A stretch of DNA of 64,000 nt from Bradyrhizobium sp. CB1650 (GTDB taxonomy: Bacteria; Pseudomonadota; Alphaproteobacteria; Rhizobiales; Xanthobacteraceae): NCBI RefSeq assembly GCF_029761915.1, contig NZ_CP121695.1:1517501-1581500 (forward strand), given 5' to 3'. The notes beneath the pieces are model-generated. The model was not told the origin of the DNA. It saw nothing but the letters and a program-made list of their open reading frames with translations, and did not search any database. The number at the start of each line of letters is the position of its first letter. Within the stretch, counting starts at the first letter, position 1. The position numbers and the translations under genes are program-made. This document shows, piece after piece, positions 15,452-24,599 of the stretch.

Positions 15452-16885
15452 CTACGACATGAACCGCATCATCTTCTCCAGCCGCGCGATCTTGCCGCCA
15501 TAGGGCGGATAGAGGTCGGCGAGCCGGTTGAACTTCGAGCGGTAGAACACCGGCTTCAGCTTGCTGAATGTCCTAAAGCCCCATTCGCCGTGATAGGCGC
15601 CGGTGCCGGATGCCCCGACGCCGCCCATCGGCTGGTTGATTTGCGTGAAGTGGAAGAGGCAGTCGTTGACGGTGACGCCGCCAGAGACGGTGCGCGACAG
15701 CACCTCGTCGCGGGCGGCGCGGTCCTTGCCGAACCAGTAAAGCGCGAGCGGCCGGTCGCGCCGGTTGACGAAGGCGATTGCGTCGGTCCGATCGCGATAG
15801 CCCAGCACCGGCAGCACGGGACCAAAGACCTCCTCCCGCATCACCGCCATTTCTTCACTCGCGCCGACGACCAGCGTCGGCGGGAATTTGCGATGCGCCT
15901 TCCAGTTGGGATCGTTGGGCTTTGCCGGTTGCAGGATCTTTGCGCCGCGGCTAGCAGCATCGGCCACCAGGCCCTCCAGCCGCGCATAGTGCCGGTCGGA
16001 GATAACAGCCGTGTAGTCCTTGTTTGCGGGATCGGTGCCGAACATGCGGCGCATCTGCGCGCGCACCTTTTCGGCGAAGGCCTGCACGGAATTCTGAGGC
16101 ACCAGCACGTAGTCCGGCGCGATGCAGGTCTGCCCGGCGTTGAGCAGCTTGCCGTAGGCAACGCGCTCGGCGGCCTCGTCGAGATCGGCTGATCCGTCGA
16201 TGATCGCCGGAGACTTGCCGCCGAGCTCGAGCGTTACCGGCGTCAGATTGCGTCCCGCGGCTTCCGCGACAAGGCGACCGACCCGGGTCGAGCCGGTGAA
16301 CACCAGGTGGTCGAAGGGCAGGGTCGCAAAAGCCTTTGCGACCTCGTCCTCGGTGCCGGTGACCAGCATCTCGCTGGCGTCGAATTTCTGCCCGACCGCG
16401 TCCTTCAGCAGCGCTGAGAAATGCGGCACAAGCTCGCTCGGCTTGATGATGACGCGGTTGCCGGCGGCGATTGCACCGACCGCGGGCGCGAGCGTGAGCT
16501 GGAGCGGATAATTCCAGGGTGCGATGATGCCGATCACGCCGAGCGGCTGCGGAATCAGCCGGTTGCGCGCGGGCAGGAATTGCAGCGCGGTCGCCACGCG
16601 CTGCGGCGCCATCCAGGTCTTCAGGTGTTTGGTGGCGTGCCGAATCTCGGAGAACACCAGCAGCGTCTCGGCGATGGTGGTCTCCACCGCCGAACGATGG
16701 CCGAAATCGGCCGAGATCGCCTGCCGGAAGCGCTCTTCGCTGTCGGCCACCACGGCGCGCAGGCGCGCCAGCCGGTCGAGGCGTTCGGCGAGGTTGGGGG
16801 CCGGCTCAGTCCGCGACCGCGCGACCATGGCCTGGAAGGCGTCCTCCAGCGCCCGCAGCGGGGCGCTCGTCAGGGATCGGTCCAT
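15452..16885 (-). CDS. calB: Coniferyl-aldehyde-type aldehyde dehydrogenase
   Basis: The 477-residue NAD(P)-dependent aldehyde dehydrogenase has E220 in TLELGGKSP and the catalytic C254 in LNAGQTCIAPDYVLVP. The PWNYPLQL (about 123-130) and IAPDYVL blocks and the C-terminal QPMGGVGASGTGAYHGEWGF are typical of the CalB / fatty-aldehyde DH group, which oxidises coniferyl and other hydrophobic aldehydes. The ATG at 16885 was chosen for its GAGGGGA ribosome site; a longer frame starts at 16969 without one. The neighbouring SDRs might form an alcohol-aldehyde-acid route, but this is conjecture. Symbol by family similarity only. Confidence 0.82.
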   Translation of the reverse strand: MDRSLTSAPLRALEDAFQAMVARSRTEPAPNLAERLDRLARLRAVVADSEERFRQAISADFGHRSAVETTIAETLLVFSEIRHATKHLKTWMAPQRVATALQFLPARNRLIPQPLGVIGIIAPWNYPLQLTLAPAVGAIAAGNRVIIKPSELVPHFSALLKDAVGQKFDASEMLVTGTEDEVAKAFATLPFDHLVFTGSTRVGRLVAEAAGRNLTPVTLELGGKSPAIIDGSADLDEAAERVAYGKLLNAGQTCIAPDYVLVPQNSVQAFAEKVRAQMRRMFGTDPANKDYTAVISDRHYARLEGLVADAASRGAKILQPAKPNDPNWKAHRKFPPTLVVGASEEMAVMREEVFGPVLPVLGYRDRTDAIAFVNRRDRPLALYWFGKDRAARDEVLSRTVSGGVTVNDCLFHFTQINQPMGGVGASGTGAYHGEWGFRTFSKLKPVFYRSKFNRLADLYPPYGGKIARLEKMMRFMS

Positions 16886-17191
16886 GGCGTTTCCCCTCAA
16901 GATGCCGTTTCTCCTAATCTTGTTGCCGCAAGCTGGCGCTTTGCGGAACTTCTGGCAAGAGCGCGCCAACCGGGCGCGAAATCGGCTCGTTTGCCTGTCA
17001 TAAAGTCGAAAAAAACGTCACCGCAGGCCTTTCCAAAGACGGCCCGGGTTGATACATACCCCTCGCACCCGACGGGTTTCGCCCCGGGTAGCCTTCCAAG
17101 GAAGCCTTTGGGACACGATGAAAGCCGCGCGAGCAGCGCAGGTCCTCATCCACCGTCCCCGGTATCCGGGTGAAGGTGTGCAATAGTTTAA

Positions 17192-17268
<77 letters not shown>

Positions 17269-17297
17269 AGGTTCGGACTTTACCGGTTCCGATGAGA

Positions 17298-17330
17298 AGA
17301 TGGCCCGCCTCGCGCGGGCCATCTTTGTTT
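17298..17330 (+). terminator. Intrinsic terminator after tRNA-fMet
   Basis: AGATGGCCCGC and GCGGGCCATCT form a perfect 11-bp stem with a CTCGC loop, followed by TTGTTT, 30 bases after the CCA end. Confidence 0.85.
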
Positions 17331-17530
17331 GGGGCTTGCCTCCTCGGAATTGCGCAATCGGCTTATTGTCTGCTCCGACGACGGCGCCTCGCCGAAGTCC
17401 CTTGCGCGGACGCCAAGGTGGGGTACCGTTGGCTGCTAGCCGCAGGGCTAGGTGATGTTTTGATTCAGGTTTTCTAGCATTCGATTTTGCCGGCGCCGCG
17501 ACGGCGCGACGCCTACCCAGAGGCGGGGCC

Positions 17531-18748
17531 ATGATCATACGGGACCAAGCGGCTCTCTTGTCTCCGATCGAGCGCGACCTGCGGCTCGATCTCTTCCGCG
17601 GGATCGGCCTGTGGATGATCTTCCTCGATCACATCCCGCACGACGTCGTGGCCTGGCTCACCCTGCGCAACTACGGCTTCAGCGACGCCGCCGAGTTCTT
17701 CGTCTTCATCTCCGGCTATCTCGTCGGCTGGATCTACGGGCCGATCGTCGCCGGCGGCTGGTTTCTCGCCGCGGTCAAGCGGCTGTGGCGGCGCGCGGCC
17801 GAGCTGTACGTCGCCCACATCATGCTGTTCCTGCTGTTCACGGCGCAGATCGCCCGGACCGTGCGGCGCTTCGACAATCCGATGTATGAGCACGAGTTCA
17901 ACGTGTTCAATTTCCTGGCGCATCCCGACGAGCTGATCGGGCAGGCGATTCTCCTGAAGTACAAGCCGGTCAATCTCGACGTGCTGCCGCTCTACATCAC
18001 GCTGGTGTTCGCCGCGCCTTTCATCGTGTGGTGCCTGGTGCGACGGCCGAACCTGACGCTCGCCGCATCCGTCGTGCTCTATGTGCTGTCGCGCTGGTTC
18101 GACTGGAACGTCGCGTCCTATCCGCCCGGCACGACCTGGTACTTCAATCCGTTCTGCTGGCAGCTCATGTTCGTGTTCGCGGCCTGGTGCGGCATCGGCC
18201 AGATCGACAAGATCGCGACATGGGTCTGGTCGAAGGCTACGATGGGATTGGCGGCGGCCTGGCTCGTCTTCGCGCTCCTGATCGTGATGACCTGGCATGT
18301 CCATGCGCTCGAGACGCTGATCCCGAAATGGATGATCAAGGCGATCTATCCGATCGACAAGACCGACCTCGATATGCTGCGCTTCACGCATTTCCTGGCG
18401 CTGGCGCTATGGACGACCCATTTCATCTCGCGCAAATGGCGGGCGTTGCACACAACGTGGCTGCGTCCCGTCATCCTCTGCGGTCAGCATTCGCTGCCGA
18501 TCTTCTGTCTCGGCGTGTTCCTGTCGTTCTCGGCGCACTGGATCCTGACCCAGTACACCAAGGGTGTATGGGAGCAACTAGCCGTCTCCATCGCCGGCAT
18601 CGTCATCATGGTCGGCGCTGCGTGGCTGCTCGACCGCGCCAAGCGGGTGCCCAACCTGTTCGTGAACGTGGCGGAGGTCGAGGAGCCCGAAGCCTTGGTC
18701 GAGGCCGCGCCGGCCGCGGCCGCCGCCGTGGCGCCAGCAAGCCGCTGA
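17531..18748 (+). CDS. opgC: OpgC-family membrane acyltransferase (copy 1)
   Basis: The 405-residue integral membrane protein (about 10 hydrophobic segments) begins with DLFRGIGLWMIFLDHIPHD and has the SDAAEFFVFISGY, NPFCWQ and HSLPIFCLGVFLSF blocks of the OpgC family. In Rhodobacter OpgC succinylates osmoregulated periplasmic glucans; in this genus cyclic glucans also carry substituents. An Ala-rich tail (about 385-402) is unusual. A paralogue is encoded at 26324-27481 on the other strand. It is followed 40 bases later by a DUF2059 protein that may be co-transcribed. Confidence 0.82.
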   Translation: MIIRDQAALLSPIERDLRLDLFRGIGLWMIFLDHIPHDVVAWLTLRNYGFSDAAEFFVFISGYLVGWIYGPIVAGGWFLAAVKRLWRRAAELYVAHIMLFLLFTAQIARTVRRFDNPMYEHEFNVFNFLAHPDELIGQAILLKYKPVNLDVLPLYITLVFAAPFIVWCLVRRPNLTLAASVVLYVLSRWFDWNVASYPPGTTWYFNPFCWQLMFVFAAWCGIGQIDKIATWVWSKATMGLAAAWLVFALLIVMTWHVHALETLIPKWMIKAIYPIDKTDLDMLRFTHFLALALWTTHFISRKWRALHTTWLRPVILCGQHSLPIFCLGVFLSFSAHWILTQYTKGVWEQLAVSIAGIVIMVGAAWLLDRAKRVPNLFVNVAEVEEPEALVEAAPAAAAAVAPASR

Positions 18749-18788
18749 AGGAATAGCGGCGCCAGCCTGCATTCTCACGGAGAGGTCC

Positions 18789-19277
18789 ATGTCCAGACGC
18801 TTGTTGACGATCGCCGGCATCCTCCTGCTCCTCCTCTGCGGTGCAGCGGCCGAGACGCCGTCGCCCGAGGCGATGAGTGCTGCGCGCAAGCTCGTCGTGA
18901 CCCTGAAGATCGCAGATCAATATCGAGCGCTTCTGCCGCAACTCCTGCTCAAGCTGAGGCCCGTGGTCGCGCAGGACAGGCCGGAGATCGAGCGCGACTA
19001 TGACGCGATGACGGCGCCGGGCGCCGGGATCTACGGCCCGGTCCTCGCGTCGGTGATCGAGCAGATCGCAGCCCTCTACGCCGCCAGTTTCACGGTCGAC
19101 GAGCTGCGCCAGATCGAGGCGTTCTATGCTCAGCCGGCCGGGCAGAAATTCTTGGCGAAGCAGGATGCGCTGGCGCAAGCGAGCGCGCAGATCGGTCAGG
19201 ACGTCAGCCAGAAGGCCGCCGACGAATTGAAGCAGCGCCTGATCGAGGCGCTGCGCCAGAAGGGCCACAAGCTCTGA
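18789..19277 (+). CDS. DUF2059 domain-containing exported protein
   Basis: The 162-residue product has a Sec signal peptide (LLTIAGILLLLLCGAAAE) and the helical DUF2059 region FTVDELRQIEAFYAQPAGQKFL (about 102-123). The function of the family is unknown; members are periplasmic. GGAGAGG precedes the ATG. Its position right after opgC suggests a role in the cell envelope, without direct proof. Confidence 0.82.
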   Translation: MSRRLLTIAGILLLLLCGAAAETPSPEAMSAARKLVVTLKIADQYRALLPQLLLKLRPVVAQDRPEIERDYDAMTAPGAGIYGPVLASVIEQIAALYAASFTVDELRQIEAFYAQPAGQKFLAKQDALAQASAQIGQDVSQKAADELKQRLIEALRQKGHKL

Positions 19278-19465
19278 GATCGATCTCGGGCGCCGGGCTG
19301 GATTTTCTCCGATGAAGCGTCAAATCTTGCGTGACGGCGCCACGGCGTCGGCTGATTTGACGCGGCAGGTCGCGCTGACTACGCTTCGCGTAAACTCGAA
19401 AAGCGATAAGTGCGACGGCCTGACGCGCGTCAAGGTCGACAGATTGCAAATTCCAGGGGACGGAA

Positions 19466-21079
19466 ATGTCGAGCGAGATCACAGCCACCATCTCGAAAGC
19501 CCGCGAGCATTCCATTGGCGATCTCCTGCGCCGCTCTGCGGGCCGCGAGCCGAACAAGCTCGCGGTTAGCTGCGGCGATGTGAGCTGGAGCTTCGCCGAG
19601 CTGGACGCGATCTGCAACCGGCTCGGCCGCGGCCTGCTCGGCCTCGGCGTCAAGAAGGGCGACCGCCTCGCCGTGCTGTCGCGCAACTCGCACGCGTTCG
19701 CGGCGCTCCGCTTTGCAGCGGCGCGGATCGGTGCGGTGCTGGTGCCGATCAACTTCATGCTCAATCCGGATGAGATCAATTTCATCCTGAAGAGCTCCGG
19801 CGCAAAACTGCTCGCGACCGGTCCGGATTTCGTCGAGTCCGCGCGCGCCGCGAGCGCCAAGGACTGCGCGGTCGAAAAGCTGCTCTGGCTGCCGGGCGAG
19901 GATCCCGCCGCGGCGTCCGCCGGCCTGACCACTTTTGATGATCTTCTGCACCCCGACGGTTCATTCTTGGAGGCCTCCGTCGACAGCCGCGATCTCGCGC
20001 AGATCGTCTACACCAGCGGCACGGAGTCTTTGCCCAAGGGGGCGATGCTGACCCATGAGGCGGTGATGTGGCAGTATGTGAGCTGCATCATCGACGGCGG
20101 CATGAGCGCCGAGGACAAATACCTGCACGCGCTGCCGCTCTATCACTGCGCCCAGCTCGACGTCTTCCTCGGTCCGCAAATCTATCTCGGCGCCTCCGGC
20201 GTGATCACCGGCAAGCCGACCGCCGACAACATCCTGGCCTTGATCCAGGCGCACAGGATCACCTCCTTTTTCGCGCCGCCGACGATCTGGATCGCGATGC
20301 TGCGCTCGCCAGACTTCGACAAGACCGATCTGTCGACGCTGCAGAAGGGCTATTACGGCGCCTCGATCATGCCGGTGGAGGTGCTGCTCGAGCTTCAGCG
20401 CCGGCTGCCGAACGTCAAGTTCTGGAATTTCTACGGCCAGACCGAGATCGCGCCGCTGGCGACCGTGCTCCGGCCGGAGGATCAGCTTCGCAAGGCCGGA
20501 TCGGCCGGCAAGCCCGTGCTCAATGTCGAAACGCGGGTGGTCAATACGTCGATGGAGGATGTGAAGGTCGGCGAAGTCGGCGAGATCGTGCACCGCTCGC
20601 TGCATCTGTTGTCCGGCTATTACAACGATCCCGTGAAGACTGCCGCGGCGTTCTCCGGCGGCTGGTTTCACTCCGGCGATCTTGCCACCGTCGATGCCGA
20701 GGGCCACATCACCGTGGTCGACCGCGTCAAGGACATGATCAAGACCGGCGGCGAGAACGTCGCGAGCCGCGAGGTCGAGGAGATGGTCTATCGCATTCCG
20801 GCGGTCTCGGAGGTCGCCGTCGTCGGCCTGCCCGATCCGCGCTGGATCGAGGCAGTCACCGCGATCGTCGTGGTGAAGAGCGGCGAGACGCTCGACGAGG
20901 ACGCCGTCATCAGGCACTGCGCCGGCCAGATGGCGCACTTCAAGGTGCCGAAGCGCGTCATCTTCGTCGACAGCCTGCCGAAGAACCCCAGCGGCAAGCT
21001 GCTCAAGCGCGAGCTGCGCCAGCGCTTCGTCGGCGGCGAGACGCTCGACAAGGCGATCCAGAAGAATTTTGGGACGTGA
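19466..21079 (+). CDS. Acyl-CoA synthetase (class I adenylate-forming enzyme)
   Basis: The 537-residue ANL-superfamily ligase has the P-loop-like A3 motif YTSGTESLPKGAM (about 178-190), A5 FYGQTEIAPLA, A7 WFHSGDLATVD, A8 DRVKDMIKTGGENVASREVE and the catalytic Lys of A10 (PKNPSGKLLKREL). It activates a fatty or other carboxylic acid as acyl-AMP and transfers it to CoA. AGGGGA precedes the ATG. It stands alone, so the acid cannot be inferred from context. Confidence 0.87.
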   Translation: MSSEITATISKAREHSIGDLLRRSAGREPNKLAVSCGDVSWSFAELDAICNRLGRGLLGLGVKKGDRLAVLSRNSHAFAALRFAAARIGAVLVPINFMLNPDEINFILKSSGAKLLATGPDFVESARAASAKDCAVEKLLWLPGEDPAAASAGLTTFDDLLHPDGSFLEASVDSRDLAQIVYTSGTESLPKGAMLTHEAVMWQYVSCIIDGGMSAEDKYLHALPLYHCAQLDVFLGPQIYLGASGVITGKPTADNILALIQAHRITSFFAPPTIWIAMLRSPDFDKTDLSTLQKGYYGASIMPVEVLLELQRRLPNVKFWNFYGQTEIAPLATVLRPEDQLRKAGSAGKPVLNVETRVVNTSMEDVKVGEVGEIVHRSLHLLSGYYNDPVKTAAAFSGGWFHSGDLATVDAEGHITVVDRVKDMIKTGGENVASREVEEMVYRIPAVSEVAVVGLPDPRWIEAVTAIVVVKSGETLDEDAVIRHCAGQMAHFKVPKRVIFVDSLPKNPSGKLLKRELRQRFVGGETLDKAIQKNFGT

Positions 21080-21126
21080 GGTTCTCCGCGGTGACGGTCT
21101 GGATTGTTCGCCGCGCTCGCAATGAC
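21080..21126. repeat. Truncated family B repeat (right half)
   Basis: TTCTCCGCGGTGACGGTCTGGATTG…CGCTCGCAATGAC matches only the right half of the family B element, suggesting loss of its left arm. Confidence 0.65.
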
Positions 21127-21212
21127 GGAAAGGATGGACCGTGCGAGCCCGTCTTTCACCTTGATTGCGGAAGTAGCCCCTCCCCGTAAGGACGGGAGAG
21201 CGGGAACGCGCC

Positions 21213-22415
21213 TCAATACTTCTTCACCGCCGCGCCGAACGCGAGCCACAGCACGATCGACGCCAGCCCGAAGCAGCCGAGCAGCAGGAAGGTCGGACCG
21301 TAGCCGATCCATTGCGCGATCCAGCCGCCCAGCGCGGGACTGAGGCTTGCGCCGACGCCTTGCACGGTGATGACGGCGCCCTGGCCGAGATTGACGCGGC
21401 CGGTGCCGCTGAGCGAGCGCGCGACCATGCCGGGGACGGCGACCGTCTGAAGTCCGGTGCCGATGCCATCGAGCACCTGCATAGGCACGACGCCCCACCA
21501 TCCCGTGACGAAGAACGCGAGCACGCCACGGATAGGCAGGAAGACGAAGGAGACCAGGATCACCGGCCAGTAGTTCCGCTTGCCGGCCACGTGCATGCCG
21601 ATCAGCGAGGTCGCGATCATCACGCCTTGCGCGATCACGATGGTGGTGGCAACGAAGCTCGGCCCGTTGGCTTGGCTTTCGGCCACCGCTGCAAGTCCGT
21701 AGAGCGGCACGATCGCGGCGTTGCCGAGATGGAACAAAGCGAGCGCCAGCGCCAGCACGAGCAGCGGCTTGTGCTTGAGGAGCACCGACATGCCGCTCGG
21801 CGGGCTGTCGGGATCGTCTTCCCGACAGCCGCGCGCGGCGCGGTCGTCGATCGCCTTGGCCGGAATCATCAGCATGCAGGCAATCGCGATGGCGCCGAAA
21901 GCGGCCGCCAGCACGAACACCGCGCCATAGCCGAATTTGTAGCCGAGATAGCCCGACAGGGCCGCGCCGACCATGTTGCCGGCGTGGTTGAACGCCTGGT
22001 TGCGTCCATTCAGCGCATTGAAGCCCTTTTGCTTGGCGATGCCGAGTGTGATGCCGGTCACCGCCGGCACGATGGCGGCGCTCGCCAGCGATTGTGCGAC
22101 TTGCGAGAACGTGACCGCCCAGAAATTCTGCGAGATCAGGATGATCGCCGAAGCCGTGACCACGCAGATGCCGGGAATGACGACCCACAGCCGCTTGTTG
22201 CGGCTGGCATCGATGAAGCCGCCGATCGGCGTCGTGATCAGCATGCCCGCGACATTTCCGATCGTCATCGCCGTGCCGATCAGTCCGCTCGCCCAACCGC
22301 GCCCCTGCAGGAACACGCCGATGAACGGTCCAATGCCCGACTGCATGTCGGCCATGAAGAAGTTGAGCGCGAACAGGGGCCAGAGACGGAGCGGGGAGGG
22401 GGAGCGCGATGTCAT
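21213..22415 (-). CDS. MFS transporter
   Basis: The 400-residue major-facilitator protein has 11-12 predicted membrane segments, an MQSGIGPFIGVFLQGRGW first segment-loop and a central hydrophilic loop (about 195-215, REDDPDSPPSG). The MSF-1-like layout suggests a drug or metabolite exporter. It is divergent from the zinc-ribbon MBL gene, with 188 bases between them that show no recognisable operator. Confidence 0.82.
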   Translation of the reverse strand: MTSRSPSPLRLWPLFALNFFMADMQSGIGPFIGVFLQGRGWASGLIGTAMTIGNVAGMLITTPIGGFIDASRNKRLWVVIPGICVVTASAIILISQNFWAVTFSQVAQSLASAAIVPAVTGITLGIAKQKGFNALNGRNQAFNHAGNMVGAALSGYLGYKFGYGAVFVLAAAFGAIAIACMLMIPAKAIDDRAARGCREDDPDSPPSGMSVLLKHKPLLVLALALALFHLGNAAIVPLYGLAAVAESQANGPSFVATTIVIAQGVMIATSLIGMHVAGKRNYWPVILVSFVFLPIRGVLAFFVTGWWGVVPMQVLDGIGTGLQTVAVPGMVARSLSGTGRVNLGQGAVITVQGVGASLSPALGGWIAQWIGYGPTFLLLGCFGLASIVLWLAFGAAVKKY

Positions 22416-22603
22416 CGATACGCTGAACGTGATACTGTCAATCGAATTTGGTCTCGTGCAATGGTGATAGCGAGCTTCGGTCGATCGCGCCGGCGCGGAC
22501 GAAGACCCAACTGGCGCCGATCGCGTTAGTTCCGTCCCCCCTTGCGGTCACGGCGTCGCGGCGTCACCTCATTGCTATCCCGTCGTCTCTCTCGGATCAC
22601 GTC

Positions 22604-23407
22604 ATGCCCCTCTGGACCTGCGAAACCTGCGGCGCTCAATTCCCGGACAGCGGGATGCCGCCGAGCACCTGTCCGATCTGCGAGGATGAGCGGCAGTTCG
22701 TGAACTGGAAGGGGCAGACCTTCCTCACCCGCGACGCGCTGACCGAGTGCCATCGCCTGGTCTGGCGCGAGGATCTCGGCCTCACCGGCCTCGCGCTCGA
22801 GCCGAGCTTTGCGATTGGCCAGCGCGCGCTCTTGGTGCCGCTCGGCGACGGCTGCGTGATGTGGGACTGCGTGCCGCTGGCAACGCCGGAGGCGATCGCG
22901 CAGGTGCGCATCCTCGGCGGGCTGAAGGCGATTGCGATCTCGCATCCGCATTACTATGGCGCGCTCGCCGATTGGAGCGAAGCGTTCGGCGGCATTCCGG
23001 TCTATCTGCACGCGGATGATCGCCAATGGGTGACGCGCCCGCATGCCTCGATCGTGCACTGGACCGGGGAGAGCCATCGCATCTCGGACGATATGCTGCT
23101 CCTGCGCACCGGTGGTCACTTCGCCGGCGCCACCATGCTGCATTGGTCGCGTGGCGCGGACGGCAGGGGCGCGCTGCTCACCGGGGACATCGCGCAGGTG
23201 ACGATGGACCGCCGCTTCGTCAGCTTCATGTATTCCTATCCGAACTACATGCCGCTCAATGCCGCCGCGGTGCGCCGGATCGCCGACGTGGTCGCGCCGC
23301 TCGCCTTCGAGCGCATCTACGGCGCCTGGTGGGAACGCAACATCGCCGAAGGCGCAAAGGTCGCGTTTGCGGCGTCGGTCGAGCGATACATCGCGGCCAT
23401 CGCCTGA
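22604..23407 (+). CDS. MBL-fold protein with N-terminal zinc ribbon and altered metal motif
   Basis: The 267-residue product begins with a rubredoxin-like zinc ribbon, C6-x2-C9 and C20-x2-C23 (WTCETCGAQF … TCPICED). The MBL-like part keeps SHPHYYGALADW where HxHxDH is expected, so the Asp and third His are lost (YY and G). It also has RTGGHFAGATMLHW and LLTGDIAQV, the third- and fourth-motif equivalents. It may bind a single metal or be non-hydrolytic. ATG 22604 was chosen because the ribbon starts there; a 52-residue upstream extension has no fold. Ribosome site weak. Confidence 0.75.
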   Translation: MPLWTCETCGAQFPDSGMPPSTCPICEDERQFVNWKGQTFLTRDALTECHRLVWREDLGLTGLALEPSFAIGQRALLVPLGDGCVMWDCVPLATPEAIAQVRILGGLKAIAISHPHYYGALADWSEAFGGIPVYLHADDRQWVTRPHASIVHWTGESHRISDDMLLLRTGGHFAGATMLHWSRGADGRGALLTGDIAQVTMDRRFVSFMYSYPNYMPLNAAAVRRIADVVAPLAFERIYGAWWERNIAEGAKVAFAASVERYIAAIA

Positions 23408-23431
23408 GCCGTGCGACGATCGGAATCCGTC

Positions 23432-23474
23432 TTGCCTTTGTTTAATAACTGTACTAATAGTACAGTTATCAAAC
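23432..23474 (+). promoter_or_regulatory. 35-bp palindrome overlapping a possible promoter
   Basis: ATAACTGTAC (23445-23454) and GTACAGTTAT (23460-23469) are perfect inverted arms around TAATA. The symmetry extends to 15-bp arms with one mismatch (23440-23474). TTGCCT at 23432-23437 and TAATAG at 23455-23460 are 17 bases apart and could be -35 and -10. This is the layout of a repressor operator. It lies 93 bases before the MetX-like hydrolase. Confidence 0.6.
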
Positions 23475-23566
23475 GCGGCGCAGCGATGCGTTGGCTGGTT
23501 CGGCACGATCGATGCATCGTCGTGTCAGCGGCGCGTTCGGGGACCGCGTGAGCGGGAGTTCGGCGG

Positions 23567-24583
23567 ATGTCAGCGCAACGCGATTACGAGATATTCGAGG
23601 CCGGAGACGTCACGCTTCAGTCGGGCACGGTCTTCCCGGCCATGAAGCTCGCCTACAAGACCTACGGTACGCTGAGCCCGGCCAAAGACAACGTCATCCT
23701 CTACCCGACCTCGTTCAGCGCGCAGCACTACGACACCGAATGGCTGATCCAGCCGGGTGGCGCTCTCGATGCCGAGCGCTACTTCATCATCATCCCGAAC
23801 CTGTTCGGCAATGGCCTGTCGTCCTCGCCGTCGAATTCCGCTGTACCGTTTCCGAAGGTCACATATCACGATACCATCGCGGTCCAGCATCGGTTGCTCA
23901 CCGAGCGTCTTGGCATCACGAAGCTCGCGCTGGTCTATGGCTGGTCGATGGGCGGGATGCAGGCCTATCATTGGGCGGCCTCTCATCCCGACATGGTCGC
24001 GCGCGCGGCTATTGTCTGCGGCAGCGCCCGCTGTGCGCCCTATAATCATGTCTTCCTCGAAGGCGTGAAGGCCGCGCTGACCGCCGATCCCGCTTTCCGC
24101 GACGGGCGCTTCGTCGGAAAGCCCGCCGCCGGATTCCGCGCGATGGGGCGGGTCTATGCCGGCTGGGCGATGTCACACGGTTTCTACCGCGACGAGATCT
24201 GGCGCGAAGCCGGCTTCAACTCGCTGGAAGACTATCTCGTCCGCGCCTGGGACGGGACCTTCGCGCGGCGCGACGCCAACGATCTCCTGGCGCAGATCGA
24301 CATCTGGCAGAACGGCGACATCAGCCGCTGCGCCGCATTCGGCGGCGATGTCGATCTCGCCCTCGCGGCGATCAAGGCGCATATGCTGCTGATGCCGGGC
24401 GCGACTGATCGCTACTTCGATGCGCGCGACAATGAGGATGAACTCGGCCGGCTCGCGGGCGCCCGCTCCGCCGTGCTGCATCCGATCCCGTCGATCCACG
24501 GCCATCGCGCCGGCAATCCCGTCAACAATCCGCGCGATCACGCCTTCATCAAGACCGAGATCGCCGAGCTTCTCCGCAAATGA
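23567..24583 (+). CDS. MetX-like alpha/beta hydrolase (homoserine O-acetyltransferase family)
   Basis: The 338-residue protein has the homoserine acetyltransferase-type fold: LAYKTYGTLSPAKDNVILYPT at the N-terminus, nucleophile Ser in YGWSMGGMQAYHWA (about 125-138), Asp in MPGATDRYFD and His in IHGHRAGNP. True MetX has GxSMGG with other substrate residues, and members of this branch are often annotated simply as alpha/beta hydrolases. GGGAG lies before ATG. It is 16 bases upstream of a desaturase gene and very likely co-transcribed from the promoter with the palindrome. Confidence 0.8.
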   Translation: MSAQRDYEIFEAGDVTLQSGTVFPAMKLAYKTYGTLSPAKDNVILYPTSFSAQHYDTEWLIQPGGALDAERYFIIIPNLFGNGLSSSPSNSAVPFPKVTYHDTIAVQHRLLTERLGITKLALVYGWSMGGMQAYHWAASHPDMVARAAIVCGSARCAPYNHVFLEGVKAALTADPAFRDGRFVGKPAAGFRAMGRVYAGWAMSHGFYRDEIWREAGFNSLEDYLVRAWDGTFARRDANDLLAQIDIWQNGDISRCAAFGGDVDLALAAIKAHMLLMPGATDRYFDARDNEDELGRLAGARSAVLHPIPSIHGHRAGNPVNNPRDHAFIKTEIAELLRK

Positions 24584-24599
24584 CGCGAGGCGCCTGACC

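Noticed and set aside
23440..23474. Intrinsic terminator
   Set aside because: The palindrome is AT-rich, has no T-run and lies upstream of a gene start with promoter-like hexamers, so an operator fits better.
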